Part shown: positions 27,170 to 35,258 of the stretch, in pieces
Layout: each line of letters begins with the position of its first letter
Numbering within the stretch: position 1 is the stretch's first letter
NCBI RefSeq assembly: GCF_030929555.1
Contig: NZ_JAVFVT010000015.1
Span: forward strand, 1 to 64,000
DNA: 64,000 nucleotides
From: Paenibacillus sp. LHD-117
GTDB lineage: Bacteria; Bacillota; Bacilli; Paenibacillales; Paenibacillaceae
Reading direction: 5' to 3'
Notes under the pieces: generated by a model
What the model was told of the DNA's origin: nothing
What the model saw: the letters and a program-made list of their open reading frames with translations, nothing else
Database searches by the model: none
Program-made: the position numbers and the translations under genes

Positions 27170-28084
27170 TCATCGATTGTTGCCAACTTTCATTCCCCCA
27201 ATCAAAGATTTTGACCAAAAATACATTCCCATTCCGAACAAAGTGATCATACCGCCTAACAATTGAAAGAAAGTAATCGTTTCCCCTAATAATAGAAAAG
27301 CCAGAATGATGGCAAGAACAGGCTCTCCAATGATGCCTACTGAGACGGTAGTTGCCCCGATCGATTTTAACAATAGATTGAAAATATATTGTCCAAAAAT
27401 AGTTGGAATGATCGCAAGCAACAAAAAATAAGTCCAATCGGATGAGTCATAATCAATTAATGAGTAATGATTAAACAAATTGTAGACGAGCATGACGGTG
27501 CCGCCAATAAAAAAAACGATAGTGCTGTACACATTGGCATCGAGTTTACGGCTTACTTTCTGGCCCGCCAGCAGATAGGCTGAAACGAAGAGTGTGCCTA
27601 ATAACGAAAGGCCGTCTCCAATTAACGCCTTTTTCGAAATCCCTATGTCCCCGCAAGCTATAATGATTGAGCCAAAAAGAGCAGCGATCAAGCAGAAAAC
27701 TGTTAGCAGACTAGCTCGTTCCTTAAACAAAAAATAGGAGCCAATCATGACAAACAAAGGCTGTAATGACAAGATGACCATGGAGCTTGCAACTGAGGTA
27801 AAGACCAGCGATTCCATCCAAAACAGAAAGTGTAACCCTAGAGATACACCGGCTAAAACAACGATACCCCACTCTTTTTTATTCATCACTACGGTGCGAA
27901 GCATCTTCCACGGTATAAAAGCGAGCAGGATGATGACGGAAATAAACAATCTGTACATCCCAGCCACAGAAGTAGGTGTATCCGAAAATTTTATCATGAT
28001 GGAAGAGATAGAAACGGACAAAATACTGATGAATAACAAAATAAAAGGATGAGAAGATGAAGTAGATTTCTTTAATTTGACCAT
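27170..28084 (-). CDS. EamA/DMT family transporter
   Basis: A 304-residue protein with ten predicted helices in two EamA repeats. The N-terminal repeat has SVSISSIMIKFSDTPTSVAG, and the C-terminal repeat has GATTVSVGIIGEPVLAIILA. Family members export metabolites such as amino acids. It is AT-rich compared with the flanking repeats. GGAGG precedes the ATG. It is divergent from the AraC gene, which probably controls it. Confidence 0.88.
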   Translation of the reverse strand: MVKLKKSTSSSHPFILLFISILSVSISSIMIKFSDTPTSVAGMYRLFISVIILLAFIPWKMLRTVVMNKKEWGIVVLAGVSLGLHFLFWMESLVFTSVASSMVILSLQPLFVMIGSYFLFKERASLLTVFCLIAALFGSIIIACGDIGISKKALIGDGLSLLGTLFVSAYLLAGQKVSRKLDANVYSTIVFFIGGTVMLVYNLFNHYSLIDYDSSDWTYFLLLAIIPTIFGQYIFNLLLKSIGATTVSVGIIGEPVLAIILAFLLLGETITFFQLLGGMITLFGMGMYFWSKSLIGGMKVGNNR

Positions 28085-28233
28085 AGTTCCTCCAAGCTGT
28101 TAGAACAATTACCCGTGCACGGAATTGTAAGGATACGCCGAAGCTGGATATAATAATATCATCGCAGATGTTTGTTTTGTGTAATTAAATCCCTCATTTA
28201 TATCGATATATCGTCAAATAAAGGAGATGCACT

Positions 28234-29115
28234 TTGAAGAAACAACTATACGAAGCTATTCGGTATCCTGACGAGGCATTTCCATACATCATGTACACAC
28301 ATACGAATCATGGTTCTATTCCTGAAGGCAGAGGAGTTAACGATCTACATTGGCACGAAGAATTACAAATGACTTTAGTGACCAAAGGGAAACTAACGAT
28401 ACAAATCAACGGAATCAACTATGATTTAGATACGGGGCAGGCCATCTTTATCAATAAGAGTGTCCTTCACGTTGTTACATACCTATCTCATGACGGGGAG
28501 TATGTCAGCTTCAATTTTCCGGAGAAGCTGCTCGCCTTTTATTCAGACAGTGCCATGGAAAAAAACTATGTACTTCCTTATACCAATTCTTTTCTACTTT
28601 CATTAGAAATCAAAGGAGATGTGGAGTGGCAAAATCAAGTTCTGCAATTACTTTGGGATATGAAGAAGGAATTTGAAAAGAAAAAAACCTGGGGATGGCA
28701 GTATGAGGTTTCCATCAAAACGGTTCGATTATGGTTAATTCTAATATCCAATATTTCGTTATCTTCAGAAGAGTCCTCTAAACATAACAGACGTGAGCAA
28801 GAGAGACTGCAACTAATGCTTAGCTTTATCCACCAAAACTATACAAACCATATAACCTTAAAGGAAATTGCTGCTATCGCACATTTAAGTGTTTCGGAGT
28901 GCACTCGCAGCTTTAAAAAAAGCATCCATATGACTCCCTATAACTACTTGATTAAGTATCGAATTAAGAGGAGCTGCGAACTGTTAGAATCTAATAAATA
29001 TACGATAACTGAAATTGCCGGGAGAGTTGGCTTCAATCATGTAAATCATTTTATTCAGTCTTTTAAAAAACATCATGGCATTACACCTAAGGAATTCCGT
29101 AAAATAACGTATTAG
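28234..29115 (+). CDS. AraC family transcriptional regulator
   Basis: A 293-residue regulator. The N-terminal cupin-like ligand domain contains LHWHEELQMTLVTKGKLTI, and two helix-turn-helices lie at the C-terminus (IAAIAHLSVSECTRSFKKSI and AGRVGFNHVNHFIQSFKKHH). The start is TTG with AAAGGAG 7 bases upstream. It is AT-rich like its divergent EamA partner, suggesting joint acquisition. Confidence 0.88.
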   Translation: MKKQLYEAIRYPDEAFPYIMYTHTNHGSIPEGRGVNDLHWHEELQMTLVTKGKLTIQINGINYDLDTGQAIFINKSVLHVVTYLSHDGEYVSFNFPEKLLAFYSDSAMEKNYVLPYTNSFLLSLEIKGDVEWQNQVLQLLWDMKKEFEKKKTWGWQYEVSIKTVRLWLILISNISLSSEESSKHNRREQERLQLMLSFIHQNYTNHITLKEIAAIAHLSVSECTRSFKKSIHMTPYNYLIKYRIKRSCELLESNKYTITEIAGRVGFNHVNHFIQSFKKHHGITPKEFRKITY

Positions 29116-29815
29116 CACGAAGGGCTGTCCCTAAGTCATCTACGACGCCGCTATAAGATCCTTCCGAGTTAGGACTGCGCACGGGCTCGGGGCCCGAGAC
29201 GCTAAGAATCCAAGCCGCGTACCAGCGGCCGAGACCTTTAAGCAGCGGCGTCAACAGCAGGACGAATACCAAGCCGACCCCGCCGGCGATCCAGGAGCGC
29301 TGGGCGGACGTCAAGTTCCAGTCGAGCAGCCGGTCCAGCCCCCATGCGCTAGAGAACAAGTCAAAATCGAACAGCCGCATGCTTACTTCGTAAGCGATCG
29401 GCGAGAGCAGCACCGCGAAAGCCGTTATAGGCAACACGATGGCGAAGGTGAACGCCGCGATGCCGATCGGAAGCTGCAAAATCCCGAATAGGATACTGCG
29501 GTACGATCTACCGTCCTTTAGAACGGACAGCAGCCAGGACCGCCATCCCTGCTGTTCTCCGGCAGTCGGGTCCGGAGGAGCGGAATCGGCAGGTTGCTCC
29601 TTTCCCTGGAGCCAGGCCGCCGCGAATCTCGCTTCTCTAACCATGATCGACCGGCACAGGACCAGCGTCGCAGCCAGCAGCGGTATGCCGATCAGAAATA
29701 CCGATAATGGAAGGCTTGCGGACAATCCGGCTACGGCGACGACGAATGCAGCAATTCCCTTGGGAAGAGACAGGACGAGCATTTTCCACGCCTGTAAGGC
29801 GCTTGGCTCCCTCAT
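29087..29815 (-). CDS. Putative sensor-domain membrane protein, copy 2
   Basis: A near-identical paralogue of the protein ending at 26317. The shared part ends at the repeat boundary near 29148. Beyond it the C-terminus is replaced by a tail (VVDDLGTALRANTLFYGIP) encoded by cassette DNA, which overlaps the 3' end of the AraC gene. It is probably a by-product of the duplication. Confidence 0.55.
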   Translation of the reverse strand: MREPSALQAWKMLVLSLPKGIAAFVVAVAGLSASLPLSVFLIGIPLLAATLVLCRSIMVREARFAAAWLQGKEQPADSAPPDPTAGEQQGWRSWLLSVLKDGRSYRSILFGILQLPIGIAAFTFAIVLPITAFAVLLSPIAYEVSMRLFDFDLFSSAWGLDRLLDWNLTSAQRSWIAGGVGLVFVLLLTPLLKGLGRWYAAWILSVSGPEPVRSPNSEGSYSGVVDDLGTALRANTLFYGIP

Positions 29816-29910
29816 AAACACAACCACGCTTTCTCGTTTTGTTGCTCTCCGCTAGGTATCATCCTCCTCCTGGCGGATGGAATCGGAGCCGGACCTTGGT
29901 CCAGTTCGGC
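29148..29910. repeat. Long direct repeat, copy 2 (763 bp)
   Basis: The counterpart of 26351-27127, with scattered substitutions and one 14-base deletion. It ends at the same GTTCGGC as copy 1. Confidence 0.9.
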
Positions 29911-30109
29911 AACATCAGCTTGAACACCGCGATCTTTTGCGTAGCCGAGATGAAGGTCTACGCATTATTAAACTAAAATTCTCCGTTAGTTAAATTTTCT
30001 TGGTGAATTTATAATCAACTGGTCCATCTAATAGCGTGGGTCCAGTTAAGTACATCCGTATAAGGAGTCCCGCCAACATTAACGAAATTATGTCGTAATC
30101 ATGATCACG

Positions 30110-30982
30110 TCAGATACGAAAATGTTCAATTACATAATCACGAAATGTTCTAGCCGCGAGCGACAGGTAACGATCTTTCATCCACGCAAGATGAAGGGTC
30201 CATTGACATGCAGGTTCTTCGATATGAAGGAAAGTGAGGGAGGGGTGCTCTCTGTGCGCTGCGGCTGGCAGGAATGCGATCCCGAGTCCCGTCCGAACGA
30301 GACCGGGAATGGCTGCCGGCTCATCGCCTTCACATACCATCCGGGGTGTAAAGTTTGCTTGCTTACAGAACATTTCGATCAGATCACGAAAGCTGTTACC
30401 CTTCTTGAGTGAAATAAAGTCTTCCTGAGCAACTTCTGAAAGAGATATTCGCTTCGAACCAGCCAGCCTATGCGTGGATGGCACTACAATCATGATCTCC
30501 TCCGTAACCAGTGGGACATCGATAATATCAGCACGGCCTATCGATGCCGTCGTCAGGAAGAAATCAATCTCCTGGAGCTCAAGAAGCTGCAGCTTATCTT
30601 TCTCCGAGGAAGCTTGCGTGATTTTAAAGTTAACATTCGGATATTGAACCAAATAAGGAGACAGCACCTCCGATAAGCGATTTAGCGTCGTGACGGCCAG
30701 TGATACCCCCCCTTTTTCCAACCCAGCCAATTGCGCAACTTCCCTTCGTCCTTCCTCTAGGCTGGCCAGCGCAATGTCTACTCTCGTCAGATAAGCTCTC
30801 CCATATTCATTCAAGCGAATTTGTCTGCCGACTCGATCGAATAATGCGACCCCCAAATCTCCCTCTAATTTTGAAATTGTCATACTGAGCGCTGGTTGGG
30901 CAATATGTAATTCCCGTGCTGATTGCGTCATATGCTCCGTGCGTGCAACGGACTGAAAATATTTCAAATGCAATAAATCCAT
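30110..30982 (-). CDS. LysR family transcriptional regulator
   Basis: A 290-residue LysR protein with the winged helix at residues 1-60 (LHIAQPALSMTISKLEGDLG) and an effector domain from about residue 90. It is a clear paralogue of the regulator at 8887. It is divergent from the MFS gene at 31104. The 120-bp intergenic region is very AT-rich with ATAATTTATTATCAAT-like T-N-A motifs suited to LysR binding. Confidence 0.9.
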   Translation of the reverse strand: MDLLHLKYFQSVARTEHMTQSARELHIAQPALSMTISKLEGDLGVALFDRVGRQIRLNEYGRAYLTRVDIALASLEEGRREVAQLAGLEKGGVSLAVTTLNRLSEVLSPYLVQYPNVNFKITQASSEKDKLQLLELQEIDFFLTTASIGRADIIDVPLVTEEIMIVVPSTHRLAGSKRISLSEVAQEDFISLKKGNSFRDLIEMFCKQANFTPRMVCEGDEPAAIPGLVRTGLGIAFLPAAAHREHPSLTFLHIEEPACQWTLHLAWMKDRYLSLAARTFRDYVIEHFRI

Positions 30983-31103
30983 CGCAATTTCACCTCTGAC
31001 TCATATATAATTTATTATCAATATATACTAAAATATATATTTTTATTAATGATTTATCAATCATATAATTGACATATCCTAACGGAATCAAGGAGGTGAC
31101 CCC

Positions 31104-32531
31104 ATGGCACAATCGATAGCTCGAACCGCCACCCTGTCATCAGACAACACAGATAAACTTATTCGAAAAATAGCGTGGGTTATTGCGCTTGGCGTACTTC
31201 TAAATCCATTGAATTCATCCATGATCGCGGTCGCTCTGCTTCGGATCGGCAATGAATTTCAAGTTAATGTTGCAACCGTAACATGGCTTATCTCAGGCTT
31301 CTATTTAGCGGGAGCCATAGGACCTTCTCTTGCAGGTAAGCTCTCCGACTTATTCGGAGCCAAGAAATTATTCGCGATCGGATTACTGCTCGTCGTGATC
31401 AGTAGTTTATTCGCGGCGTGGGCTCCGAACTTCGGTACGCTTTTGACACTGCGAATTGTACAAGCTTTAGGCAGTACGGTAGCTTTTCCGGCAGGTATGT
31501 CCATACTTCGCTCTGTCACCGTGCAGCATGATCCAAAACAAGGATCCAACGGAATCGCTTCGGCATTAGGTCTCATTTCCATTACAGCGAACGTCATGGC
31601 CGCTTTTGGACCGACGCTCGGCGGATTCCTCGTTGGGTATGTCAGCTGGTATGCAATTTTCTGGATCAACATTCCGATTGCCATTGTCGTTCTGCTATTC
31701 GTACGCTTATGGTTACCCGCTGACCGAATGAAGCAGCCGGAACACAGTGGGAGCGCGATACCTGCGCAGAGTATCTGGAAGCGGATCGATATACTGGGGA
31801 TCATTCTTTTTACAATCATGCTTACAACCGTAATGTTATTCCTGCTGTCTCTGTCAAACGGGATGTATTGGTGGCTTCTAATAATTGCCGCCATTTCAGC
31901 CATTTCCCTTGTCAGATGGGAGCATCGCGCTTCAAGTCCGTTTCTCAATATTCAAATGCTGTCTTCGAACCGCCGCCTGCTGTCCGTATTTCTACAATTT
32001 GCGGGTGTAAACATCGTCTTCTATGCACTCTTCTTCTGTATGCCGTTATGGCTCGATCAAGTGAAGGGCTTTGATCCGAAAACGACGGGACTGCTTATGC
32101 TTCCATTTGCAGGATTAGGTGTGATCATGACTCCGATCGCTGTCAGAATGAATAAACGCTACGGCTATCGTACAACCATTATCGCTGGTAATGTTGTACT
32201 GATTCTCGGCACTGTATTGCTGCTGTTTCTCGGCGATAAAAGTTCTATCCCTATCATTCTCATGGTTACCGCAGCACTTGGCATTCCAAACGGGCTTAAT
32301 AATATGGGATTACAGACCGCTCTATACCATGTGACCCAACCCGAAGAGACCGGAATCGCTTCGGGACTGTTCCAAACGTTCCGCTCGATTGGGAGTATAT
32401 TATCCACCAGCTTACTAGGTTTGATCTTTGGCAGCAATGTCACTTCAAGCGGATTGCATACGATCGCTCTGATAACCTCTGGACTTGGTGTCGTACTGCT
32501 CCTTATCAGCAGTTCACGGCAATTGAAATAA
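31104..32531 (+). CDS. MFS multidrug efflux transporter, DHA2 family
   Basis: A 475-residue, 14-helix exporter. The segment NPLNSSMIAVALLRIGNEFQ in helix 1, SGKLSDLFGAKKLF-like motif A (here AGKLSDLFGAKKLFAIG) and ITANVMAAFGPTLGGFLVGY (motif C) are visible. AGGAGG lies 7 bases before the ATG. It is probably induced by the divergent LysR regulator. Confidence 0.9.
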   Translation: MAQSIARTATLSSDNTDKLIRKIAWVIALGVLLNPLNSSMIAVALLRIGNEFQVNVATVTWLISGFYLAGAIGPSLAGKLSDLFGAKKLFAIGLLLVVISSLFAAWAPNFGTLLTLRIVQALGSTVAFPAGMSILRSVTVQHDPKQGSNGIASALGLISITANVMAAFGPTLGGFLVGYVSWYAIFWINIPIAIVVLLFVRLWLPADRMKQPEHSGSAIPAQSIWKRIDILGIILFTIMLTTVMLFLLSLSNGMYWWLLIIAAISAISLVRWEHRASSPFLNIQMLSSNRRLLSVFLQFAGVNIVFYALFFCMPLWLDQVKGFDPKTTGLLMLPFAGLGVIMTPIAVRMNKRYGYRTTIIAGNVVLILGTVLLLFLGDKSSIPIILMVTAALGIPNGLNNMGLQTALYHVTQPEETGIASGLFQTFRSIGSILSTSLLGLIFGSNVTSSGLHTIALITSGLGVVLLLISSSRQLK

Positions 32532-32650
32532 CTCCCTAAGATGTACCTCTTAGTATTCTTGGCGAATATCGATTTCTATTTAGCCCCTATTAGAACTTGG
32601 CAGTACACCCCTTACTTCGATACAATAATATTGAGGCGGAGGGGAACGAA

Positions 32651-32977
32651 ATGAAGAAGAAGCAATATGACCTTAATTTCAAGAAAATGGTGGTAGCCAA
32701 GGGGAAAGAGATTGGCAACATGACCGCTGTAGCAAGGCAACATGAGCTTGATCCGAAGATGGTGCTCCGATGGGCCAGAGAACTGAACCGTAAGGATATT
32801 GATCAACTGGACGGGACAAGCATGAAGCAAGCGAAGTTTGTTCCAACTGCTGAAGATTATGCACAGCTTGAGAAAGAGAATGAGAAATTGAAGAAGCTCT
32901 ATGCAGAGCAAGCCTTAGAGAGGGACATTCTCAAAGACCTACTAAAAAAAACGAACCCGCACTTGCGGATAAAATAG
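32651..32977 (+). CDS. IS3-family transposase OrfA
   Basis: A 108-residue protein. The helix-turn-helix region (FKKMVVAKGKEIGNMTAVAR) is followed by a leucine-zipper coiled coil (YAQLEKENEKLKKLYAEQAL) and the typical DILKDLLKK end. The ATG at 32651 follows GGAGGGG. An A8 run at 32944-32951 near the 3' end is the expected -1 frameshift site that would fuse it to OrfB. Confidence 0.85.
   Translation: MKKKQYDLNFKKMVVAKGKEIGNMTAVARQHELDPKMVLRWARELNRKDIDQLDGTSMKQAKFVPTAEDYAQLEKENEKLKKLYAEQALERDILKDLLKKTNPHLRIK
32944..32951 (+). promoter_or_regulatory. Programmed -1 frameshift site of the IS3 element
   Basis: Eight A residues followed by C allow slippage from the OrfA frame (KKTNPH) into the OrfB frame (KKNEPALADK), which is open from here onward. 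This is the standard mechanism making OrfAB transposase in IS3 elements. Confidence 0.6.
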
Positions 32978-33435
32978 AGATTGCCCAGAAATATATCGTA
33001 CAAGGGCATGGCATTAGCTTTGTGCTCCGTGTACTTGAAGTGGAGCGATCCACGTATTATGCACATGTGAATAGAATACAGCAGCAAGTTCAAGAGACAA
33101 TCCACAGGGCCGGTCGCCCCGCACCTGGTTTATCCTATACACAAGACGGCAAGCCAATCAGTGATGAGCAAATTTGTGAATGGATCATGGAGTTCTTAGC
33201 AGGAGAAGGCGCGAATTACGGTTACCGCAAACTCACGGTGCTTCTTAAGAGACGCCATCGACTGAAGATCAACAAGAAGAAAGTCTACCGCCTATGCAAG
33301 CTGATGGATGTGCTTCGTCCGCAGCGAAAAATAAAGCTTAAGCATCCTAAGCGACTTGCGAACAATCGCGTAATCACGGGCCTGCGTTCGAAGAAAGCGT
33401 ACTTTAAAAGGATGTGCACCGCCCTTGTACCGTAA
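32953..33435 (+). pseudogene. IS3-family transposase OrfB, truncated
   Basis: The frame encodes the N-terminal part of OrfB, with the HTH_21-like region GANYGYRKLTVLLKRRHRLK and NKKKVYRLCKLM. Family sequence stops at NRVITG (about 33380). The catalytic DDE integrase core is missing. The remaining codons come from the antisense of a neighbouring acetyltransferase gene, so the element is dead. Confidence 0.8.
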
Positions 33436-33767
33436 CCTTTATCGCGTTGGTCTCTGTCGATTTGAATACCAATGCTAAACGTACCGTTCCGCTCGTCAAT
33501 ACTGTTTAGATTGATTCCACCGACATTTTCACCTTTTAAATTCTCTATGGTGAACATAATCCTATTCGCTGAGAAGTCAGAATATGTTTCTGCAAACGAC
33601 TTTGCTTCTTTAATTGTAGGTGGCAACTCAATCGCACACTCCAAGAGACGTCGCGCGGGTGTATCAAAGCGATTTATATAGTGACTTTCCCAATCTTCTG
33701 GTTGTATTGCTCGCAACCTTATTGCATCATCTTGCCAAAAATAATTGTTGTAATTTACCTCTCGCAT
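33384..33767 (-). pseudogene. GNAT acetyltransferase, truncated by the IS3 fragment
   Basis: The N-terminal 125 or so residues fit a RimJ/RimL-type GNAT (IRLRAIQPEDWESHYIN, then the acetyl-CoA loop QRDKGYGTRAVHILLKYAFFE). The reading frame then enters IS3 DNA near 33384 and ends with unrelated residues at 33285. The C-terminal 40 or so residues are lost, so activity is unlikely. Confidence 0.7.
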
Positions 33768-33890
33768 AAAAGCACCCCCATTATGTCTTCACATTCTACT
33801 AAACCAAATAAATTGATTAACTATTTGGGAAAAATCAATTCAAACTAACTAGCCCCGCCAATTACACTAATCTGCCCTTTATCTTAATAA

Positions 33891-33927
33891 AACAAGAAGC
33901 AGCTGCCGCGGCGAACTGCTCCTTGTT
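33891..33927 (-). terminator. Terminator after the phosphotransferase gene
   Basis: AACAAG-A-AGCAG pairs with CTGCT-C-CTTGTT (one mismatch). On the minus strand it is followed by TTTTATT, 27 bases past the stop. Confidence 0.7.
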
Positions 33928-33954
33928 CGTTCAACTATGGCTGCTACTAAATTA

Positions 33955-35028
33955 CTAGATATCTCGTTTCTCATACTCAAAGGGTTCTTCACACGAGTAA
34001 ATTTCATGAAAAAATCCCATATACGGGATATCGTCTTCCAGGCATTTTATGCGATACGACAACTCCTCATCACACTCTGGCTCTTCGCCGTTGTTCCGCA
34101 TTACCTCGAATGCATCTACAATACCTTCCATGAGGTTTACTTGGATAAATAAGGGCAATTTTTCTAGCATTGAATCTTCGATCCTAGTCTCAGATCTGTA
34201 TCCCTCGAGGGCTGTTTGAAAATAATCATCCATGAACTTTTTGCGTTTACCGGCATCTGGTTCAAATTGTATCCAGCCCACTCCGTTTGTCCAGAGACTG
34301 GCCAAGTCAAACATATACCAGCAGTAACAAGAATTATCGAAATCATATACGGTTATTTGCCCGGTATCAAAATCTATCGAATAATTCCCATCGTTGTAAT
34401 CAAAATGGACCATACCGAAAGACTCACGGTTCCTATCCAACCCTTCTAAGGTTTTAAGGAGCTCCACTAGCTTCTCCTTAAGCAGAGAGAAGGAGCCGGG
34501 TATCCGCTTATCGATATACTCGGCATTGTATTTATCAAAAAAACGATACCGGCGATGGACAGGATTATATCCTTTCGATATTTGGTGCAGCTTCCCCAGG
34601 ACTTTACCACAGTTAAAATAATATTCGGCAATAGGAACTCCTTCCCGATACCGATAATGATTGTCCACAAATCTTTTTCCCCTAGCCTTTTCAAACAAGC
34701 AGATAAAAAAGGTGTGATTATGATGACTGATCTCTTCCAGCAGATTCCCCTTCCTGGAGCTGACTACATCCGAGACACTTCCTCCATGCTCAAATAAATA
34801 CCGGATATACTCAACTTCGGCCAGAAAATCTTCCCGGCTCCTGTCATTTAAGAAGGCGATTCTGAGTATTTTTGCTTCGGCGCCCTCTTTCTCACAGTTA
34901 TAAACGACATTCCGCCCTCCATCATGTGCTTTAACAAGCTTATGTTCATAACCTTCCAACCCATACAACTCTGATGCTAATGGAAGTAAATAAGCATCAG
35001 CGATTTTAACAACCTCGTTATAAGTTAT
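33955..35028 (-). CDS. Aminoglycoside phosphotransferase (APH) family kinase, probable ATA start
   Basis: A kinase-fold protein of about 357 residues. The catalytic loop FGMVHFDYNDGNYSIDF (HxDxxxxN) and the metal-binding VYDFDNSCYCWYMFDLA are intact. Substrates in this family include antibiotics and small metabolites. No ATG, GTG or TTG gives a plausible start with a ribosome binding site. The frame extends through ITYNEVVKIADAYLLP up to an ATA codon at 35026-35028, with GGAGGAG 5 bases upstream. A TTG at 34968 is the alternative but has no such site. Confidence 0.7.
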   Translation of the reverse strand: MTYNEVVKIADAYLLPLASELYGLEGYEHKLVKAHDGGRNVVYNCEKEGAEAKILRIAFLNDRSREDFLAEVEYIRYLFEHGGSVSDVVSSRKGNLLEEISHHNHTFFICLFEKARGKRFVDNHYRYREGVPIAEYYFNCGKVLGKLHQISKGYNPVHRRYRFFDKYNAEYIDKRIPGSFSLLKEKLVELLKTLEGLDRNRESFGMVHFDYNDGNYSIDFDTGQITVYDFDNSCYCWYMFDLASLWTNGVGWIQFEPDAGKRKKFMDDYFQTALEGYRSETRIEDSMLEKLPLFIQVNLMEGIVDAFEVMRNNGEEPECDEELSYRIKCLEDDIPYMGFFHEIYSCEEPFEYEKRDI

Positions 35029-35159
35029 ACGATCTCCTCCTTATGAGCGATATCCGAACCTCTAATCGTTCAATTATCCAAAATTTTACACGTCGAATCA
35101 GGTTATCACAATAGAAATATCAATTATAACTAAACTGTCCTCCCTGTTTCCCGATAGCT

Positions 35160-35192
35160 GCTTGCCCATTACCGAAGGGGCAAGCTTTTTTT
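35160..35192 (+). terminator. Intrinsic terminator in front of the AraC-type regulator
   Basis: GCTTGCCC pairs with GGGCAAGC (35160-35167 with 35178-35185), followed by T7. It faces the plus strand, where no gene lies upstream, so it may be a leader attenuator or a remnant. Confidence 0.65.
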
Positions 35193-35258
35193 CGCGCGCT
35201 GTGGTATATTTTGACCAATATGGGTTTCGATCCTACCCTGGAGGAGAGTCGGATTGCA

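Noticed and set aside
26351..29910. Long direct repeats considered as the ends of a composite transposon
   Set aside because: The repeats contain no transposase and no terminal inverted repeats. They carry an ordinary membrane-protein gene.
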